Shown: positions 23,869 through 32,633, counted from the stretch's first letter. The stretch is DNA of 64,000 nucleotides from an uncultured Spirochaetaceae bacterium (GCA_902802305.1 CADCLG010000008.1:12212-76211), one strand, 5' to 3'. Notes: generated by a model not told the origin, from the sequence alone. Numbers and translations: made by a program.

Positions 23869-25521
23869 TTATACTCTGTACTTAATCTTTTTACCTGTTC
23901 CTTCATACAGCTTTTTGCGTATTTCGGTAACCTGAGGGTCAGTGATATAATCATCAAAGCTCATCATGCGGTCAATTACACCGTTTGGAGTAATTTCTAC
24001 AATTCGATTTGCAATAGACTGAATGAACTCGTGGTCGTGAGAACTAAAAAGAAGCACACCGCCAAAAGAGATAAGACCTTCGTTTAAAGACTGAATTGCC
24101 TCCAAATCAAGATGATTTGTTGGGTCATCCATTGTGATACAGTTTGCGCCACTTAACATAAGTTTTGAAAGCATACAGCGCACTTTTTCACCACCGGAAA
24201 GAACTTTAACTTTTTTGAGCGACTCATCGCCGGAGAACAACATTCGGCCCAGGAAACCGCGCACGTAAGAATCATCCTGCTCTTTTGAATACTGTTTGAG
24301 CCATTCTGTTATATTGTAATCATTATCAAAGCTGGAAGCATTATCACGAGGCAGATAGGTCTGAGAAGTTGTCTGTCCCCAGAAAAACTCACCGGAATCT
24401 GGCTTTTTTACTCCGTTGATTATATCAAACAAAGCTGTAACAGAATTGTGTTCAATACCTACAAAAGCAATTTTATCTGTGCGGTTAACTTTTAATGAAA
24501 AGTTTTTTAGTAAATCGGTGCCGTCGGCATCTTTATAGCAGAGATTTTTTATTTCAAGAACGTTGTTTCCAATTTCCCTGTCTGCCTTGAAATTAACATA
24601 AGGGAATTTTCTTGTAGTAACAGGAATTTCTTCTATACTTTCTGCCAGCTTGTCGTAAATCTTCTTGCGGCTGGTAGCCTGTTTTGCCTTAGAAGCATTT
24701 GAAGAGAAGCGCAGAATAAACTCTCTTAAATCCTTCATTTTTTCTTCTGTCTTTTTCTGCTGGTCGTGGGCCTGGCGCTGCAAAACCTGACTCATCTGAT
24801 ACCAGAAATCATAGTTACCTGAATACTGGGTAATTTTTCCAAAATCGATATCCATGATGTAGGTACAGATTGTATTCAAAAAGTGTCGGTCATGGGAAAC
24901 AACGATAACGGTATTTTCAAACTCCATTAAGAAGTTTTCAAGCCAGGTGATAGATTCAATGTCCAGACCGTTTGTAGGTTCATCCAAAAGAAGGGCGTCC
25001 GGGTTTCCAAAAATTGACTGGGCGAGAAGGACGCGCACTTTCTGACCTTCATCAAGTTCACTCATCATTTTGTCATGAAATTCTTCTTCGAGACCAAGAC
25101 CTGAAAGCATCTGTTCAATCTGATTTTCAGCCTCATAGCCGCCAAGTTCACCAAATTCTGCTTCAAGCTCTGCGGATTTTATTCCGTCCTCTTCTGTAAA
25201 ATCTTCTTTTGCATAAATTTCATCACGAGCTTTTGAAACTTCATAAAGCTTTGGGAAGCCCATCATTACAGTTTCTTTTACAGAATATTCATCAAAAGCA
25301 AAGTGGTCCTGCTTTAAAACAGCCATTCGCTCACCAGGTGTCATGAAGATTTCACCAGAATCCTTTTCCAATTCACCACTAAGAAGTTTTAGGAAAGTTG
25401 ATTTACCGGCACCATTGGCACCGATAATTCCATAACAATTTCCTTTTGTAAATTTCAAATTTACATCTTTAAAAAGCGGTTGTTCCGCAAACGATAAACT
25501 AACGTCACTAACAGTAATCAT
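23869..25521 (-). CDS. ABC-F family ATPase (YkpA/YbiT type)
   Basis: This 550-residue soluble protein has two nucleotide-binding domains and no membrane segments. ABC-F proteins act on ribosomes. NBD1 has an intact Walker A GANGAGKST and Walker B LLLDEPTNGLD but a degenerate signature (SELDEGQKVR). NBD2 has an intact LSGGEKVR signature, a degenerate Walker A (GIEHNSVTA, no Lys) and MDDPTNHLD with Asp replacing the catalytic Glu. So only the composite site made from NBD1 Walker A/B plus the NBD2 signature looks functional. The linker has FSSNASKAKQATSRKK, a mark of the YkpA/YbiT clade. It lies 50 bp downstream of the DEAD-box helicase gene. Confidence 0.9.
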   Translation of the reverse strand: MITVSDVSLSFAEQPLFKDVNLKFTKGNCYGIIGANGAGKSTFLKLLSGELEKDSGEIFMTPGERMAVLKQDHFAFDEYSVKETVMMGFPKLYEVSKARDEIYAKEDFTEEDGIKSAELEAEFGELGGYEAENQIEQMLSGLGLEEEFHDKMMSELDEGQKVRVLLAQSIFGNPDALLLDEPTNGLDIESITWLENFLMEFENTVIVVSHDRHFLNTICTYIMDIDFGKITQYSGNYDFWYQMSQVLQRQAHDQQKKTEEKMKDLREFILRFSSNASKAKQATSRKKIYDKLAESIEEIPVTTRKFPYVNFKADREIGNNVLEIKNLCYKDADGTDLLKNFSLKVNRTDKIAFVGIEHNSVTALFDIINGVKKPDSGEFFWGQTTSQTYLPRDNASSFDNDYNITEWLKQYSKEQDDSYVRGFLGRMLFSGDESLKKVKVLSGGEKVRCMLSKLMLSGANCITMDDPTNHLDLEAIQSLNEGLISFGGVLLFSSHDHEFIQSIANRIVEITPNGVIDRMMSFDDYITDPQVTEIRKKLYEGTGKKIKYRV

Positions 25522-25571
25522 TAAAATAATCCTTTATAATTCATTATGAGTATAAATTTTTATGAGTCTCT

Positions 25572-27290
25572 CTAACGGCCAAAAAATGCCTTTACTTTCT
25601 GCCAGAAGGTCTTTTTTGCTTCTGGAGCTGCATTACGCTTCTGCTGTGAATTATTGGAAGAAGCATTTTTGCCCTTATTGTAGTTAGACTTCTTGTAGTC
25701 ACCTTTTTTATAGTCACCTTTTTTGTAAGAAGTGTTTTTGCCATTTCCATTCTTCTTATCATAAGACTTTTTGTAGTCCTTTTTATAATCTTTTTTGTAA
25801 GACTCGCCTTTTCCAGTATTTGCGGAAGCTGAAGCAGAAGCATAAGTTTCTTTATACAACTTCATGCGCTCTTCATAAGAAAGACCTTCCAGTTTTGCAG
25901 GGTCAAGATATGGTTTTCGTTCACGTTTTTCATAAGCACGACCACTTTTTCCGCCCTTCTTATAATCAGATTTTTTACTTCCTGATTTTTCATATCCATC
26001 CTTTGATGAAGAGTATTGGCCTTTTTTACCATTCGATTTTTTATGAAAATCTGACTTGCCCTTATTTCTGTAGCCGCCACGATTATCATAATCATCATCA
26101 CCACGCCAATTTTCTGTTTTAATATACTGGCCGGCAGATTTATCATCTTCCATCTGATCATCATAAGCAACCTGAGCAGGAATCTGCATTTCTATATAAC
26201 GTTCAATTGCCGGAAGATTGTAAACATCCTGTTCAGAACAGAAGGTATAAGCCTTTCCACTCTTTCCAGCACGGGCAGTACGTCCAATTCGATGAACATA
26301 ATTTTCTGCTTCAACAGGCAAATCATAATTGATTACCATTGCAAGGTCATCAACGTCGATACCGCGGGCTGCGACATCGGTTGCAACCAAAACCTTTACC
26401 TGACCAGCCTTGAAGGATTTTAAAATCTGAAGTCGTTTAGACTGAGGCAAATCACCAATTAAAAATTCAGCATTGATGTCGTTAAGCTTAAGTCTTTTGG
26501 CAACAACTTCGCAGCTACGTTTTGTATTACAGAAAATAATTACAGATTCAGGATTTTCGTGTTTTAAAATTCCAATCAAAAGCATCATTTTCTGTTCTGA
26601 GCTTACATGCAAAAGTTCTTGAGTAATTTCGTTGACAGTAATATTTTCTGCTTCAATTGTGATTTCAACAGGATCTCGAGTATATTCCCAGGCAAGATTT
26701 TTTACGTAAGTATTTAATGTTGCAGAAAAAAGCATTGTCTGGCGAGTTTCTGCTTCCGGTAAATTTTTCAAAATCTTACGCAGGTCATCATAAAAGCCCA
26801 TGTCAAACATACGGTCGGCTTCATCAATTACACAGAAGTGAGCATTACCTAGGTCAAGATTTCCACCTTCGTTCAAGTCGATTACACGGCCTGGAGTACC
26901 GATAACAATATCAATTCCCTTTTTCAAAGCCGCAATCTGCTTTTCGTAACCAACTCCACCATACACAGAAAAAGCTTTTAAGCCGCTTGTTCCAACAAGA
27001 ACCTTTGCTTCCTCTTCAATCTGAACAGCAAGCTCTCGCGTAGGAGCAAGAATCAAACATTTTTTTCCTGCATTTTCAGCTTTCAACATTTCACTGATTA
27101 CTGCAACCAGATAAGCACAAGTTTTTCCAGTTCCAGTCTGAGACTGAACATACAAATCAGGGCCCTTTGCCCCTTCAGCTGCTTTAGAAGCCTTAATCAC
27201 ATCTTCCTGAACCGGTGTACATGTCACATAACCGGCGGCTTCAATTCCTTTCAAAAGTCTTTCATCAAGACCAAATTCTGTAAAATCCAT
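25572..27290 (-). CDS. DEAD-box RNA helicase with Lys/Tyr/Gly-rich tail
   Basis: It has 572 residues. Motifs: Q-motif GYVTCTPVQEDVI, I SQTGTGKT, Ia PTRELAVQ, II VIDEADRMFDMGF, III FSATL, IV VIIFCNTK, V VATDVAARGIDVD, VI HRIGRTARAGKSG. The core ends near residue 375. The remaining ~195 residues are a basic repeat tail (KKDYKKDYKKSYDKK, SYKKGDYKKGDYKK) that probably binds RNA non-specifically, as in RhlE/CshA-type helicases. It unwinds RNA in ribosome assembly or decay. Tail length and composition are unusual compared with E. coli RhlE. Confidence 0.92.
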   Translation of the reverse strand: MDFTEFGLDERLLKGIEAAGYVTCTPVQEDVIKASKAAEGAKGPDLYVQSQTGTGKTCAYLVAVISEMLKAENAGKKCLILAPTRELAVQIEEEAKVLVGTSGLKAFSVYGGVGYEKQIAALKKGIDIVIGTPGRVIDLNEGGNLDLGNAHFCVIDEADRMFDMGFYDDLRKILKNLPEAETRQTMLFSATLNTYVKNLAWEYTRDPVEITIEAENITVNEITQELLHVSSEQKMMLLIGILKHENPESVIIFCNTKRSCEVVAKRLKLNDINAEFLIGDLPQSKRLQILKSFKAGQVKVLVATDVAARGIDVDDLAMVINYDLPVEAENYVHRIGRTARAGKSGKAYTFCSEQDVYNLPAIERYIEMQIPAQVAYDDQMEDDKSAGQYIKTENWRGDDDYDNRGGYRNKGKSDFHKKSNGKKGQYSSSKDGYEKSGSKKSDYKKGGKSGRAYEKRERKPYLDPAKLEGLSYEERMKLYKETYASASASANTGKGESYKKDYKKDYKKSYDKKNGNGKNTSYKKGDYKKGDYKKSNYNKGKNASSNNSQQKRNAAPEAKKTFWQKVKAFFGR

Positions 27291-27384
27291 ACGATTTCCT
27301 TAAATATATATTTTCCGCACGTACACACAGGTCGTGGGATTCGTTCAAAATATGAGAATATTATTATAGTGATTTTTTATATGA

Positions 27385-27465
27385 GGGGGAAGTCTCCCCC
27401 CTCGGCCACACTTTGTTGTGGCCTCCCCCCTCGCCTAGGTGGCTCCGCCCCCTAAAACCCCTGGT
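27385..27465. repeat. GC-rich palindromic island in an AT-rich gap
   Basis: Two hairpins lie back to back: GGGGG (27385-27389)/CCCCC (27396-27400) and GGCCACA (27404-27410)/TGTGGCC (27417-27423). A CCTAGG and further G/C runs follow to about 27465. The surrounding 200-bp non-coding gap is otherwise AT-rich. It is likely a repetitive extragenic palindromic element; no second copy occurs in this window. Confidence 0.5.
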
Positions 27466-27490
27466 AATATTTTTTTGCGAGAAAACTTTA

Positions 27491-27688
27491 TTATTTTTTT
27501 ACACGAGTCTTTACTTTATTCAAGTCTTTGTAATAATCCAGATACTGACACAAAATACCAAGTGCAGCTTCTACACTTTTTTGAACCTGAGGATCTTCTT
27601 CAGCTTCATCAACATCACATTCATAAATTGCATCACGCAATCTGCAAAATTCATTATTCATTGCAAGATATTTTTCTGTAACAGTCAT
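27491..27688 (-). CDS. Small hypothetical protein (65 aa), leaderless
   Basis: The product is acidic and helical (MTVTEKYLAMNNEFCRLRDA, DEAEEDPQVQKSVEAALGI) and no family is recognised. I accept it because a near-consensus promoter (TTGATA-17-TATAAT, 27695-27723) places the transcription start at the ATG. Overlapping plus-strand frames are Pro- and Phe-rich with no ribosome site and look like shadows. It follows the VapC gene by 31 bp but appears to have its own promoter. Confidence 0.6.
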   Translation of the reverse strand: MTVTEKYLAMNNEFCRLRDAIYECDVDEAEEDPQVQKSVEAALGILCQYLDYYKDLNKVKTRVKK

Positions 27689-27694
27689 AGATGA

Positions 27695-27723
27695 ATTATA
27701 GGTTATAAAGCAAGGCTTATCAA
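27695..27723 (-). promoter_or_regulatory. Promoter of the 65-aa gene
   Basis: On the minus strand: TTGATA (27718-27723) overlapping the vapC stop, a 17-bp spacer, and TATAAT (27695-27700). The ATG starts 6 nt after the -10, implying a leaderless message. Confidence 0.65.
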
Positions 27724-28178
27724 CTTAATTTATATGACTCAAAAGCAGCGGATAAATCTGCATCATAAGTTTTTAATGGAATTGAATAGCGTCTGGCCAG
27801 TTCAAGATATGAAGCATCATAATAAGAAAGATTATGCTCTTCTGCCATATCAAATATTCTCTGACGAATCTCTCCATCCGGCTGCAAATCTGTATAAATA
27901 GGCAGCTGCTGCAAATCATAAATTATATCCAGTACATCAGATTTAGACAAATAGACCTGGCCTTTTTTATTCTTACGGATTTTATAAAGAAGAACATTTT
28001 CTATTTCATACCAGAAAAGCTGAGGAACATAAAACTGACCATTGTTATTTAAAATATATTCCACCTCTTTAATGCAATCAGAAAGTTCATCTGAACAATA
28101 TCCATTTAGAATATAAGCAGCCATAAAAGATGTATCTACAGCAATACAAGGAAAAGGATTAGTATTTTCTGCCAGCAT
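27720..28178 (-). CDS. vapC: PIN-domain toxin (VapC type)
   Basis: This 152-residue PIN-fold ribonuclease has the acidic catalytic residues expected of VapC: IAVDTSFMAAY (Asp16), WYEIENVLLYK (Glu near 62), NLSYYDASYLELAR (Asp) and LKTYDADLSAA (Asp). VapC toxins cleave tRNA or rRNA when the antitoxin is lost. It overlaps the upstream antitoxin gene by 20 nt, so the pair is translationally linked. The cognate antitoxin has a Phd/YefM-like N-terminus rather than an AbrB-type VapB, which is a common VapBC variation. Confidence 0.85.
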   Translation of the reverse strand: MLAENTNPFPCIAVDTSFMAAYILNGYCSDELSDCIKEVEYILNNNGQFYVPQLFWYEIENVLLYKIRKNKKGQVYLSKSDVLDIIYDLQQLPIYTDLQPDGEIRQRIFDMAEEHNLSYYDASYLELARRYSIPLKTYDADLSAAFESYKLS

Positions 28179-28461
28179 TCTTTAACTCCTTTAATTCCGA
28201 ATATGTTATTGCCTCAAGTCCATTCTTTTTGCGCAAATCCTTCATTTTTTTTGAACGGTCAAGAATTCTTTTATGTGCATTTAACGCTGCTTCATTTTTG
28301 GCACTTTGAACTCCCTGCAAAACTGCAACCCTCTTTCCGTTTTTGGAGATATTAAAAACTGCCCCTTCCTGCACCTTACGCAGAAGCTCAGAAAAATAAG
28401 TTTTTGCATCAAAAGCGCCAATCTCAAAAAATGAGTTATTATTTGTTATTGCAAAATCCAT
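28159..28461 (-). CDS. Phd/YefM-type antitoxin
   Basis: It has 100 residues. The N-terminal DNA-binding half reads IGAFDAKTYFSELLRKVQEG and FNISKNGKRVAVLQ, the classical Phd/YefM pattern. The charged C-terminal half (RILDRSKKMKDLRKKNGLE) would wrap the PIN toxin. It is the first gene of the toxin-antitoxin operon and probably represses it through the repeats at 28534-28555. Confidence 0.85.
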   Translation of the reverse strand: MDFAITNNNSFFEIGAFDAKTYFSELLRKVQEGAVFNISKNGKRVAVLQGVQSAKNEAALNAHKRILDRSKKMKDLRKKNGLEAITYSELKELKNAGRKY

Positions 28462-28533
28462 ATATACCTCTCAAAAAAAAGTTCTGACATTTATTCTTAC
28501 AATAATAAAGATACTCCACAAAAATATAAAAGT

Positions 28534-28555
28534 CAACCAGTTTTTCAACTAGTTT
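28534..28555. promoter_or_regulatory. Repeat pair upstream of the toxin-antitoxin operon
   Basis: CAACCAGTTT (28534-28543) and CAACTAGTTT (28546-28555) are direct repeats 12 bp apart, and each contains a near-palindromic AAC(C/T)AGTT. They lie between the antitoxin gene and the divergent methyltransferase gene, where an antitoxin operator is expected. Confidence 0.45.
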
Positions 28556-28613
28556 TAAATATTCATACTTTTTTAATACTGAAATATATAATTAAATATG
28601 ATATATTTTAATC

Positions 28614-29768
28614 ATGAATTCATCAGATAATAAAATACAATATCAGGCAGAACTTTTTGCCAACCGTTTAAAAAGAAAATACAAGGAACTCCGCAAACAG
28701 ATGCGAAAAAACAGGGTTTCCTGTTACAGACTTTACGACCGCGATATTCCCGAAATTCCTCTTTCCTTAGATTTATATGAATTTCTTCCAGATGGAGTTG
28801 ATACAGTTCTTGAAGCAGCCCGCTTTATTTCAGCCCAAAATGAAAGTCTATCTGCAAATGCGCCCGGCCTTGAAAAAGAAATAAAAGAAAGAACTTACGC
28901 TGTTCTTTATTTATATGAACGCCCCTATGAAAAAGCGGAAGATGAAGAAGCCCTCTGGCTGGATGCAATGGCGACGGCTGCGGCAAATGTGCTGGGAATT
29001 GATAATTCTCACATTATAAAAAAATCGCGGGGACACAAAAGCCATAAGGATGGCGAACAGTACACTTCTTCTTCTGAGGAAGAAAGCTCAATTTCCGGTC
29101 TTATAATAGAACAAGGTCAGCTTTTTAGTCTGAATCTAAGCTCTTATCTGGATACAGGTCTCTTTTTTGACCACAGACCTTTGCGGGCTACCATCCGTGA
29201 TACAGCAAACAAAAAACGCCTTCTCAATCTTTTCTGCTATACAGGAAGTTTTTCTGTTTATGCAGCCCAGGGAAATGCCAGCTTTGTTGAATCAGTAGAT
29301 TTGTCAAATACTTATCTGAACTGGGCAAAAGAAAACATGAAGCTCAACGGTTTTACAGATAAAAATAAATATATTTACACAAGGGCTGATTGTATGGATT
29401 TTTTAAAACAGAAGGCCCTTGCAGCAAAGGCAAGAAGTCTTAAGCCATTAGATTATTATGACATTATAATTTTAGACCCACCAACATTTTCCAACAGCAA
29501 AAATACCTATAATGTGCTTGATATCAACCGCGACTGGCCACAGCTTGTAAAGGATTGTCTGAATATATTGAATCCGGGTGGAATCCTTTATTTTTCAACC
29601 AACTCAGAAAAGCTTAAGTTTAATTCATCAGAAATACCGCCGGTAACAATTTTAGGTAATAAAATCTCCTGTCAGGATATCACATCACAGACAATTCCAA
29701 ATGATTACGCAGGAGCAAAACCTCACCGCTGCTGGAAAATCTGTGTTGAAAAGGCTCAGTCCCTATAA
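28614..29768 (+). CDS. Class I SAM-dependent rRNA methyltransferase, RlmK/RlmL C-domain-like
   Basis: It has 384 residues. The N-terminal part begins FANRLKRKYKELRKQMRKN and RLYDRDIPEIPLSLDLYE, as in the RlmK half of RlmKL. Then EYLDTGLFFDHRPLR-type residues (here SYLDTGLFFDHRPLR), SAM motif LLNLFCYTGSFSVYAA, VDLSNTYLNWAKENM, and the catalytic-loop IILDPPTFSNSKN. These point to a 23S rRNA guanine methyltransferase (m7G2069-type). An acidic/Ser-rich insert (EQYTSSSEEESS) is near residue 150. The gene is monocistronic and ends at a bidirectional terminator. Confidence 0.85.
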   Translation: MNSSDNKIQYQAELFANRLKRKYKELRKQMRKNRVSCYRLYDRDIPEIPLSLDLYEFLPDGVDTVLEAARFISAQNESLSANAPGLEKEIKERTYAVLYLYERPYEKAEDEEALWLDAMATAAANVLGIDNSHIIKKSRGHKSHKDGEQYTSSSEEESSISGLIIEQGQLFSLNLSSYLDTGLFFDHRPLRATIRDTANKKRLLNLFCYTGSFSVYAAQGNASFVESVDLSNTYLNWAKENMKLNGFTDKNKYIYTRADCMDFLKQKALAAKARSLKPLDYYDIIILDPPTFSNSKNTYNVLDINRDWPQLVKDCLNILNPGGILYFSTNSEKLKFNSSEIPPVTILGNKISCQDITSQTIPNDYAGAKPHRCWKICVEKAQSL

Positions 29769-29811
29769 TCGCCTTCTGAATCAATTTTTAATAAAAAATT
29801 CACTAAGACAT

Positions 29812-29845
29812 AAAAAAAGCACGTCCCAAAAGGCGTGCTTTTTTT
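29812..29845. terminator. Bidirectional intrinsic terminator
   Basis: AAAAAAAGCACG (29812-29823) pairs with CGTGCTTTTTTT (29834-29845). The A and T runs make it work for the methyltransferase gene (plus) and rpmE (minus). Confidence 0.9.
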
Positions 29846-29884
29846 GCAAAAAATCTAACAGATAATTCTAATTGAAATCTGATT

Positions 29885-30094
29885 TTATTTTTCTGCTGTA
29901 ATTCCGTAGCGTTTGTTGAAGCGGTCAATACGTCCTGCAGTATCAACAAGTTTCTGCTTACCAGTATAGAATGGGTGGCAAGCTGAACAAATTTCAACGT
30001 GGATGTTTTCAACAGTTGAACGTGTTTCGATTACATTACCGCAAACGCAAGTAATTTTTGTAAGTTTGTAGTTAGGATGAATACCCTTTTTCAT
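29885..30094 (-). CDS. rpmE: 50S ribosomal protein L31 (zinc-binding form)
   Basis: This 69-residue bL31 begins [20 protein letters not shown]. It has the C+ zinc site Cys16, Cys18, Cys36 and Cys39 (CVC...CSAC) and ends DRFNKRYGI, all typical of L31. It sits on the large subunit and bridges to the small one. CAGGAG precedes the start. A structured leader with a possible small ORF lies upstream. It follows rho and yegP on the same strand, echoing the frequent rho-rpmE neighbourhood. Confidence 0.97.
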   Translation of the reverse strand: MKKGIHPNYKLTKITCVCGNVIETRSTVENIHVEICSACHPFYTGKQKLVDTAGRIDRFNKRYGITAEK

Positions 30095-30122
30095 AATTAT
30101 AACTCCTGTGTCTTGCCCGATA

Positions 30123-30167
30123 TTACGCCCGGCTGCCTCTAGCTTGTGCCAAAAACACGTCTATCAT
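30123..30167 (-). CDS. Possible 14-codon leader peptide upstream of rpmE
   Basis: The short frame encodes [14 protein letters not shown] and stops 28 nt before rpmE. GGTGGCGAA lies just before its ATG. The stop codon falls inside a GC-rich segment (GCCGGGCG...CGGGC) that could pair weakly. The stretch is much richer in G+C than flanking non-coding DNA. Translation of this frame controlling rpmE is only a hypothesis. Confidence 0.3.
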   Translation of the reverse strand: MIDVFLAQARGSRA

Positions 30168-30274
30168 TTCGCCACCGTCAACTAAATATAATAATATCAC
30201 AAGATAAAATGATTAGAATATAATATAAAAAAAATAATGCATGGTCAATATGAGCACCATGCATCAGTACAATT

Positions 30275-30646
30275 TTATTCAACTTCCTTTACTTCTGCTT
30301 CTGGTGCATTCTTTTTAATGCTTTCAATTCCGTTAAGACAGCCAGCCTTAGCCTTATAGCTTTCACCAACAGAAATAATCTGTCCATTTGTTGCAATAAG
30401 ACGGAATCTGTATTCACCGCGCTTATCAAGATAAACTTCAAACTTTGGATTTTTAAGACTTTCAAATCCTTCTACAGTCTGATCTTCTATATTTGCAAGT
30501 GCGGCATTCTTCTTTACACTTTCAATTCCGTTCAGACAAGCGTCTTTTGAACTGTAAACCTCAGAAGTTGCAATAACTTCACCATTTCCAGCCTTAAGGT
30601 TAAACATAATACCATTAGCTGTTTCTTTTACTACAAAAGTTCCCAT
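30275..30646 (-). CDS. YegP family protein (two DUF1508 repeats)
   Basis: Its 123 residues form two ~50-residue DUF1508 units. Unit 1 has FNLKAGNGEVIATSEVYSSK and CLNGIESVKKNA; unit 2 has YRFRLIATNGQIISVGESYK and CLNGIESIKKNAP. This matches YegP-like proteins, which are small, soluble and of unknown function. It lies between rho and rpmE, 67 bp after rho, and probably shares its transcript. Confidence 0.92.
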   Translation of the reverse strand: MGTFVVKETANGIMFNLKAGNGEVIATSEVYSSKDACLNGIESVKKNAALANIEDQTVEGFESLKNPKFEVYLDKRGEYRFRLIATNGQIISVGESYKAKAGCLNGIESIKKNAPEAEVKEVE

Positions 30647-30713
30647 AATAAACTCCTTTTTTATTTTGATACTTTATTTTGATATTTTATCTAATATTTC
30701 AATTTTGAAATTA

Positions 30714-32480
30714 TCAATCCATTCCGGCTGTTCCAGCATTCATGCTTGCAAGGAAAGCTTCGTTTGTCTTAGACTTCTTCATGCGGTCAAGAATAAGCTC
30801 TGTAATTTCAACATCTTCCATTGGATTAAGAACTTTACGCAAAATCCAGATTTTCTGAAGCTCGTTTTCGGTAAGAAGCAACTCTTCCTTTCGGGTGCCA
30901 GATTTTTTGATATTGATGGCAGGGAAAAGGCGTCTTTCTGCAAGCTTGCGGTCCAGGTCAATTTCTGAGTTACCAGTTCCCTTAAACTCTTCAAAAATAA
31001 CTTCATCCATGCGCGAGCCGGTTTCGATTAAGGCAGTTGAAATAATTGTAAGTGAACCGCCCTCTTCTACATTACGAGCAGCACCAAAGAAGCGCTTTGG
31101 TTTAAAAAGAGCATTGGAATCAACACCACCAGACAAAACCTTTCCGCTTGTTTGAACAGTCTGGTTGTAAGCGCGGGCAAGACGAGTGATTGAGTCAAGA
31201 AGAATTACAACATCACGTTTGTGCTCAACAAGACGCTTTGCCTTTTCAAGAACCATTTCTGCAACCTGAACGTGGCGGGTTGCCTGTTCATCAAAGGTAG
31301 AAGAAATAACTTCCCCCTTAATAGCGCGTTCCATTTCGGTAACTTCCTCAGGACGTTCATCAATCAAAAGAACAATGAGGTAAACTTCAGGATTGTTTGT
31401 TGTGATTGCATTTGCAATTTTCTGCATGAGGATTGTTTTACCAGCCTTTGGAGGAGCAACAATCAAAAGACGCTGACCTTTACCAATTGGAGCAAAAAGG
31501 TCAACAATACGGGTTGAAACTTCGGTACTTACAGTTTCCAGACGAAGTTTTTCATCCGGATAAAGCGGTGTTAAGTTTTCAAAAGGAACACGAGTCTGAG
31601 CAACACGAGGCTCGTCCATATTTACAGTTTCAATTCTGAGTAAGGCAAAGAAACGCTCACCTTCTTTTGGAGAACGGGTCTGTCCATAAACAGTATCGCC
31701 AGTTTTTAAGTTAAAAAGACGAATCTGGCTTGGAGAAATATAAATATCATCAGGACCAGGAAGATATGAGTTCTGTGGTGAACGAAGGAAGCCATAACCA
31801 TCAGGAAGGATTTCAAGGGCACCTGAGGCAAAAATAATTCCTCCGTGTTCTGTATGTGCTTTAAGGATTACAAAAATCAAATCCTGCTTTTTCATTGGAG
31901 CCAAATCATCAGCTGTAAAACCATACTGCATGGCCATATCTCGAAGTTCAGGCATTGATTTTACGGTCAAATCATTTATTAAAAGACGCGGTTTGTTTGC
32001 ATTATCATCACCTGCCACTGCGGCTGCAGCAGTTTCTGCGGCAATTGCTTCAGAAACTTCGCCAGAAGGTGTTGGATAAGCCATTCTAGGCTGGAAATTA
32101 CGTTTTGCACCTGGCTGTCTTTTATTATATTTGTTCTGGGGATTTTGATTGTTCTGATTCTGACTGGTATTATTCTTTTTGTGACTATTTTCTTCTGAAG
32201 GGGCTTCTTTTTCTTTATCTTCGGCCTTTTTTACTATCCTGCGCCGTTTTACGACGACCCGTGTTTCCGTTTCAGGTTTGTTCTCTTCTTCTGTAGTTGG
32301 TTTTTCTTCTGAATCGGCCGCTTTTTCTTCTTTTTCTTCTAAATCATTTTTTTGTTCTACAGGGGATTCAGTTGAAGTGGAATCAAAATCCAAAGTTGTC
32401 TGAATTTCTTCTGATTTTGCTGCTTCAGAAACCTGGTCTTCCTTTACTTCTGCGCTTCGACGCTTTCTTAATGGTGCCAT
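30714..32480 (-). CDS. rho: Transcription termination factor Rho, with N-terminal extension
   Basis: It has 588 residues. Residues ~165-588 are canonical Rho: [17 protein letters not shown], the RNA-binding cold-shock fold ([14 protein letters not shown]), P-loop [13 protein letters not shown]-loop/Walker B region [16 protein letters not shown]-loop [20 protein letters not shown]. Residues ~1-160 are a disordered-looking extension: first Glu/Lys/Ser/Thr-rich, then Asn/Gln-rich ([20 protein letters not shown]). It is the hexameric RNA helicase that ends transcription. Start has GGAG upstream; promoter at 32605-32633. Confidence 0.96.
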   Translation of the reverse strand: MAPLRKRRSAEVKEDQVSEAAKSEEIQTTLDFDSTSTESPVEQKNDLEEKEEKAADSEEKPTTEEENKPETETRVVVKRRRIVKKAEDKEKEAPSEENSHKKNNTSQNQNNQNPQNKYNKRQPGAKRNFQPRMAYPTPSGEVSEAIAAETAAAAVAGDDNANKPRLLINDLTVKSMPELRDMAMQYGFTADDLAPMKKQDLIFVILKAHTEHGGIIFASGALEILPDGYGFLRSPQNSYLPGPDDIYISPSQIRLFNLKTGDTVYGQTRSPKEGERFFALLRIETVNMDEPRVAQTRVPFENLTPLYPDEKLRLETVSTEVSTRIVDLFAPIGKGQRLLIVAPPKAGKTILMQKIANAITTNNPEVYLIVLLIDERPEEVTEMERAIKGEVISSTFDEQATRHVQVAEMVLEKAKRLVEHKRDVVILLDSITRLARAYNQTVQTSGKVLSGGVDSNALFKPKRFFGAARNVEEGGSLTIISTALIETGSRMDEVIFEEFKGTGNSEIDLDRKLAERRLFPAINIKKSGTRKEELLLTENELQKIWILRKVLNPMEDVEITELILDRMKKSKTNEAFLASMNAGTAGMD

Positions 32481-32604
32481 TAATCTTTACTCCATAAATA
32501 ATGTATGAGATTGTTTATTTTGATTATCAAAAAATTTTATTAACATATAATATTGATTTAATAAAAAAAATTTTAAAAGAATGGGTTCAAAAATGACAAT
32601 TATA

Positions 32605-32633
32605 TTATTACTTATAACAAAAGTATATGTCAA
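32605..32633 (-). promoter_or_regulatory. Promoter upstream of rho
   Basis: On the minus strand TTGACA (32628-32633), 17-bp spacer, TAATAA (32605-32610). A ~120-nt leader would follow, consistent with rho autoregulation in other bacteria, though no specific attenuator is visible. Confidence 0.55.

Noticed and set aside
25592..26170. Several Lys/Met/Ile-rich frames over the DEAD-box tail
   Set aside because: They are alternate-frame readings of the repeat tail; low complexity produces long open frames by chance.
27413..27694. 93-aa plus-strand open frame through the GC-rich island
   Set aside because: Pro- and Phe-rich translation of the palindromic island, antisense to the better supported 65-aa gene.
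30095..30180. tRNA-Leu-like start (GGTGGCGAAATGATAGACG) on the minus strand
   Set aside because: It resembles the 5' part of class II tRNAs, but there is no acceptor pairing, no T arm (GGTTCGA) and no stable anticodon stem. I treat it as the rpmE leader.
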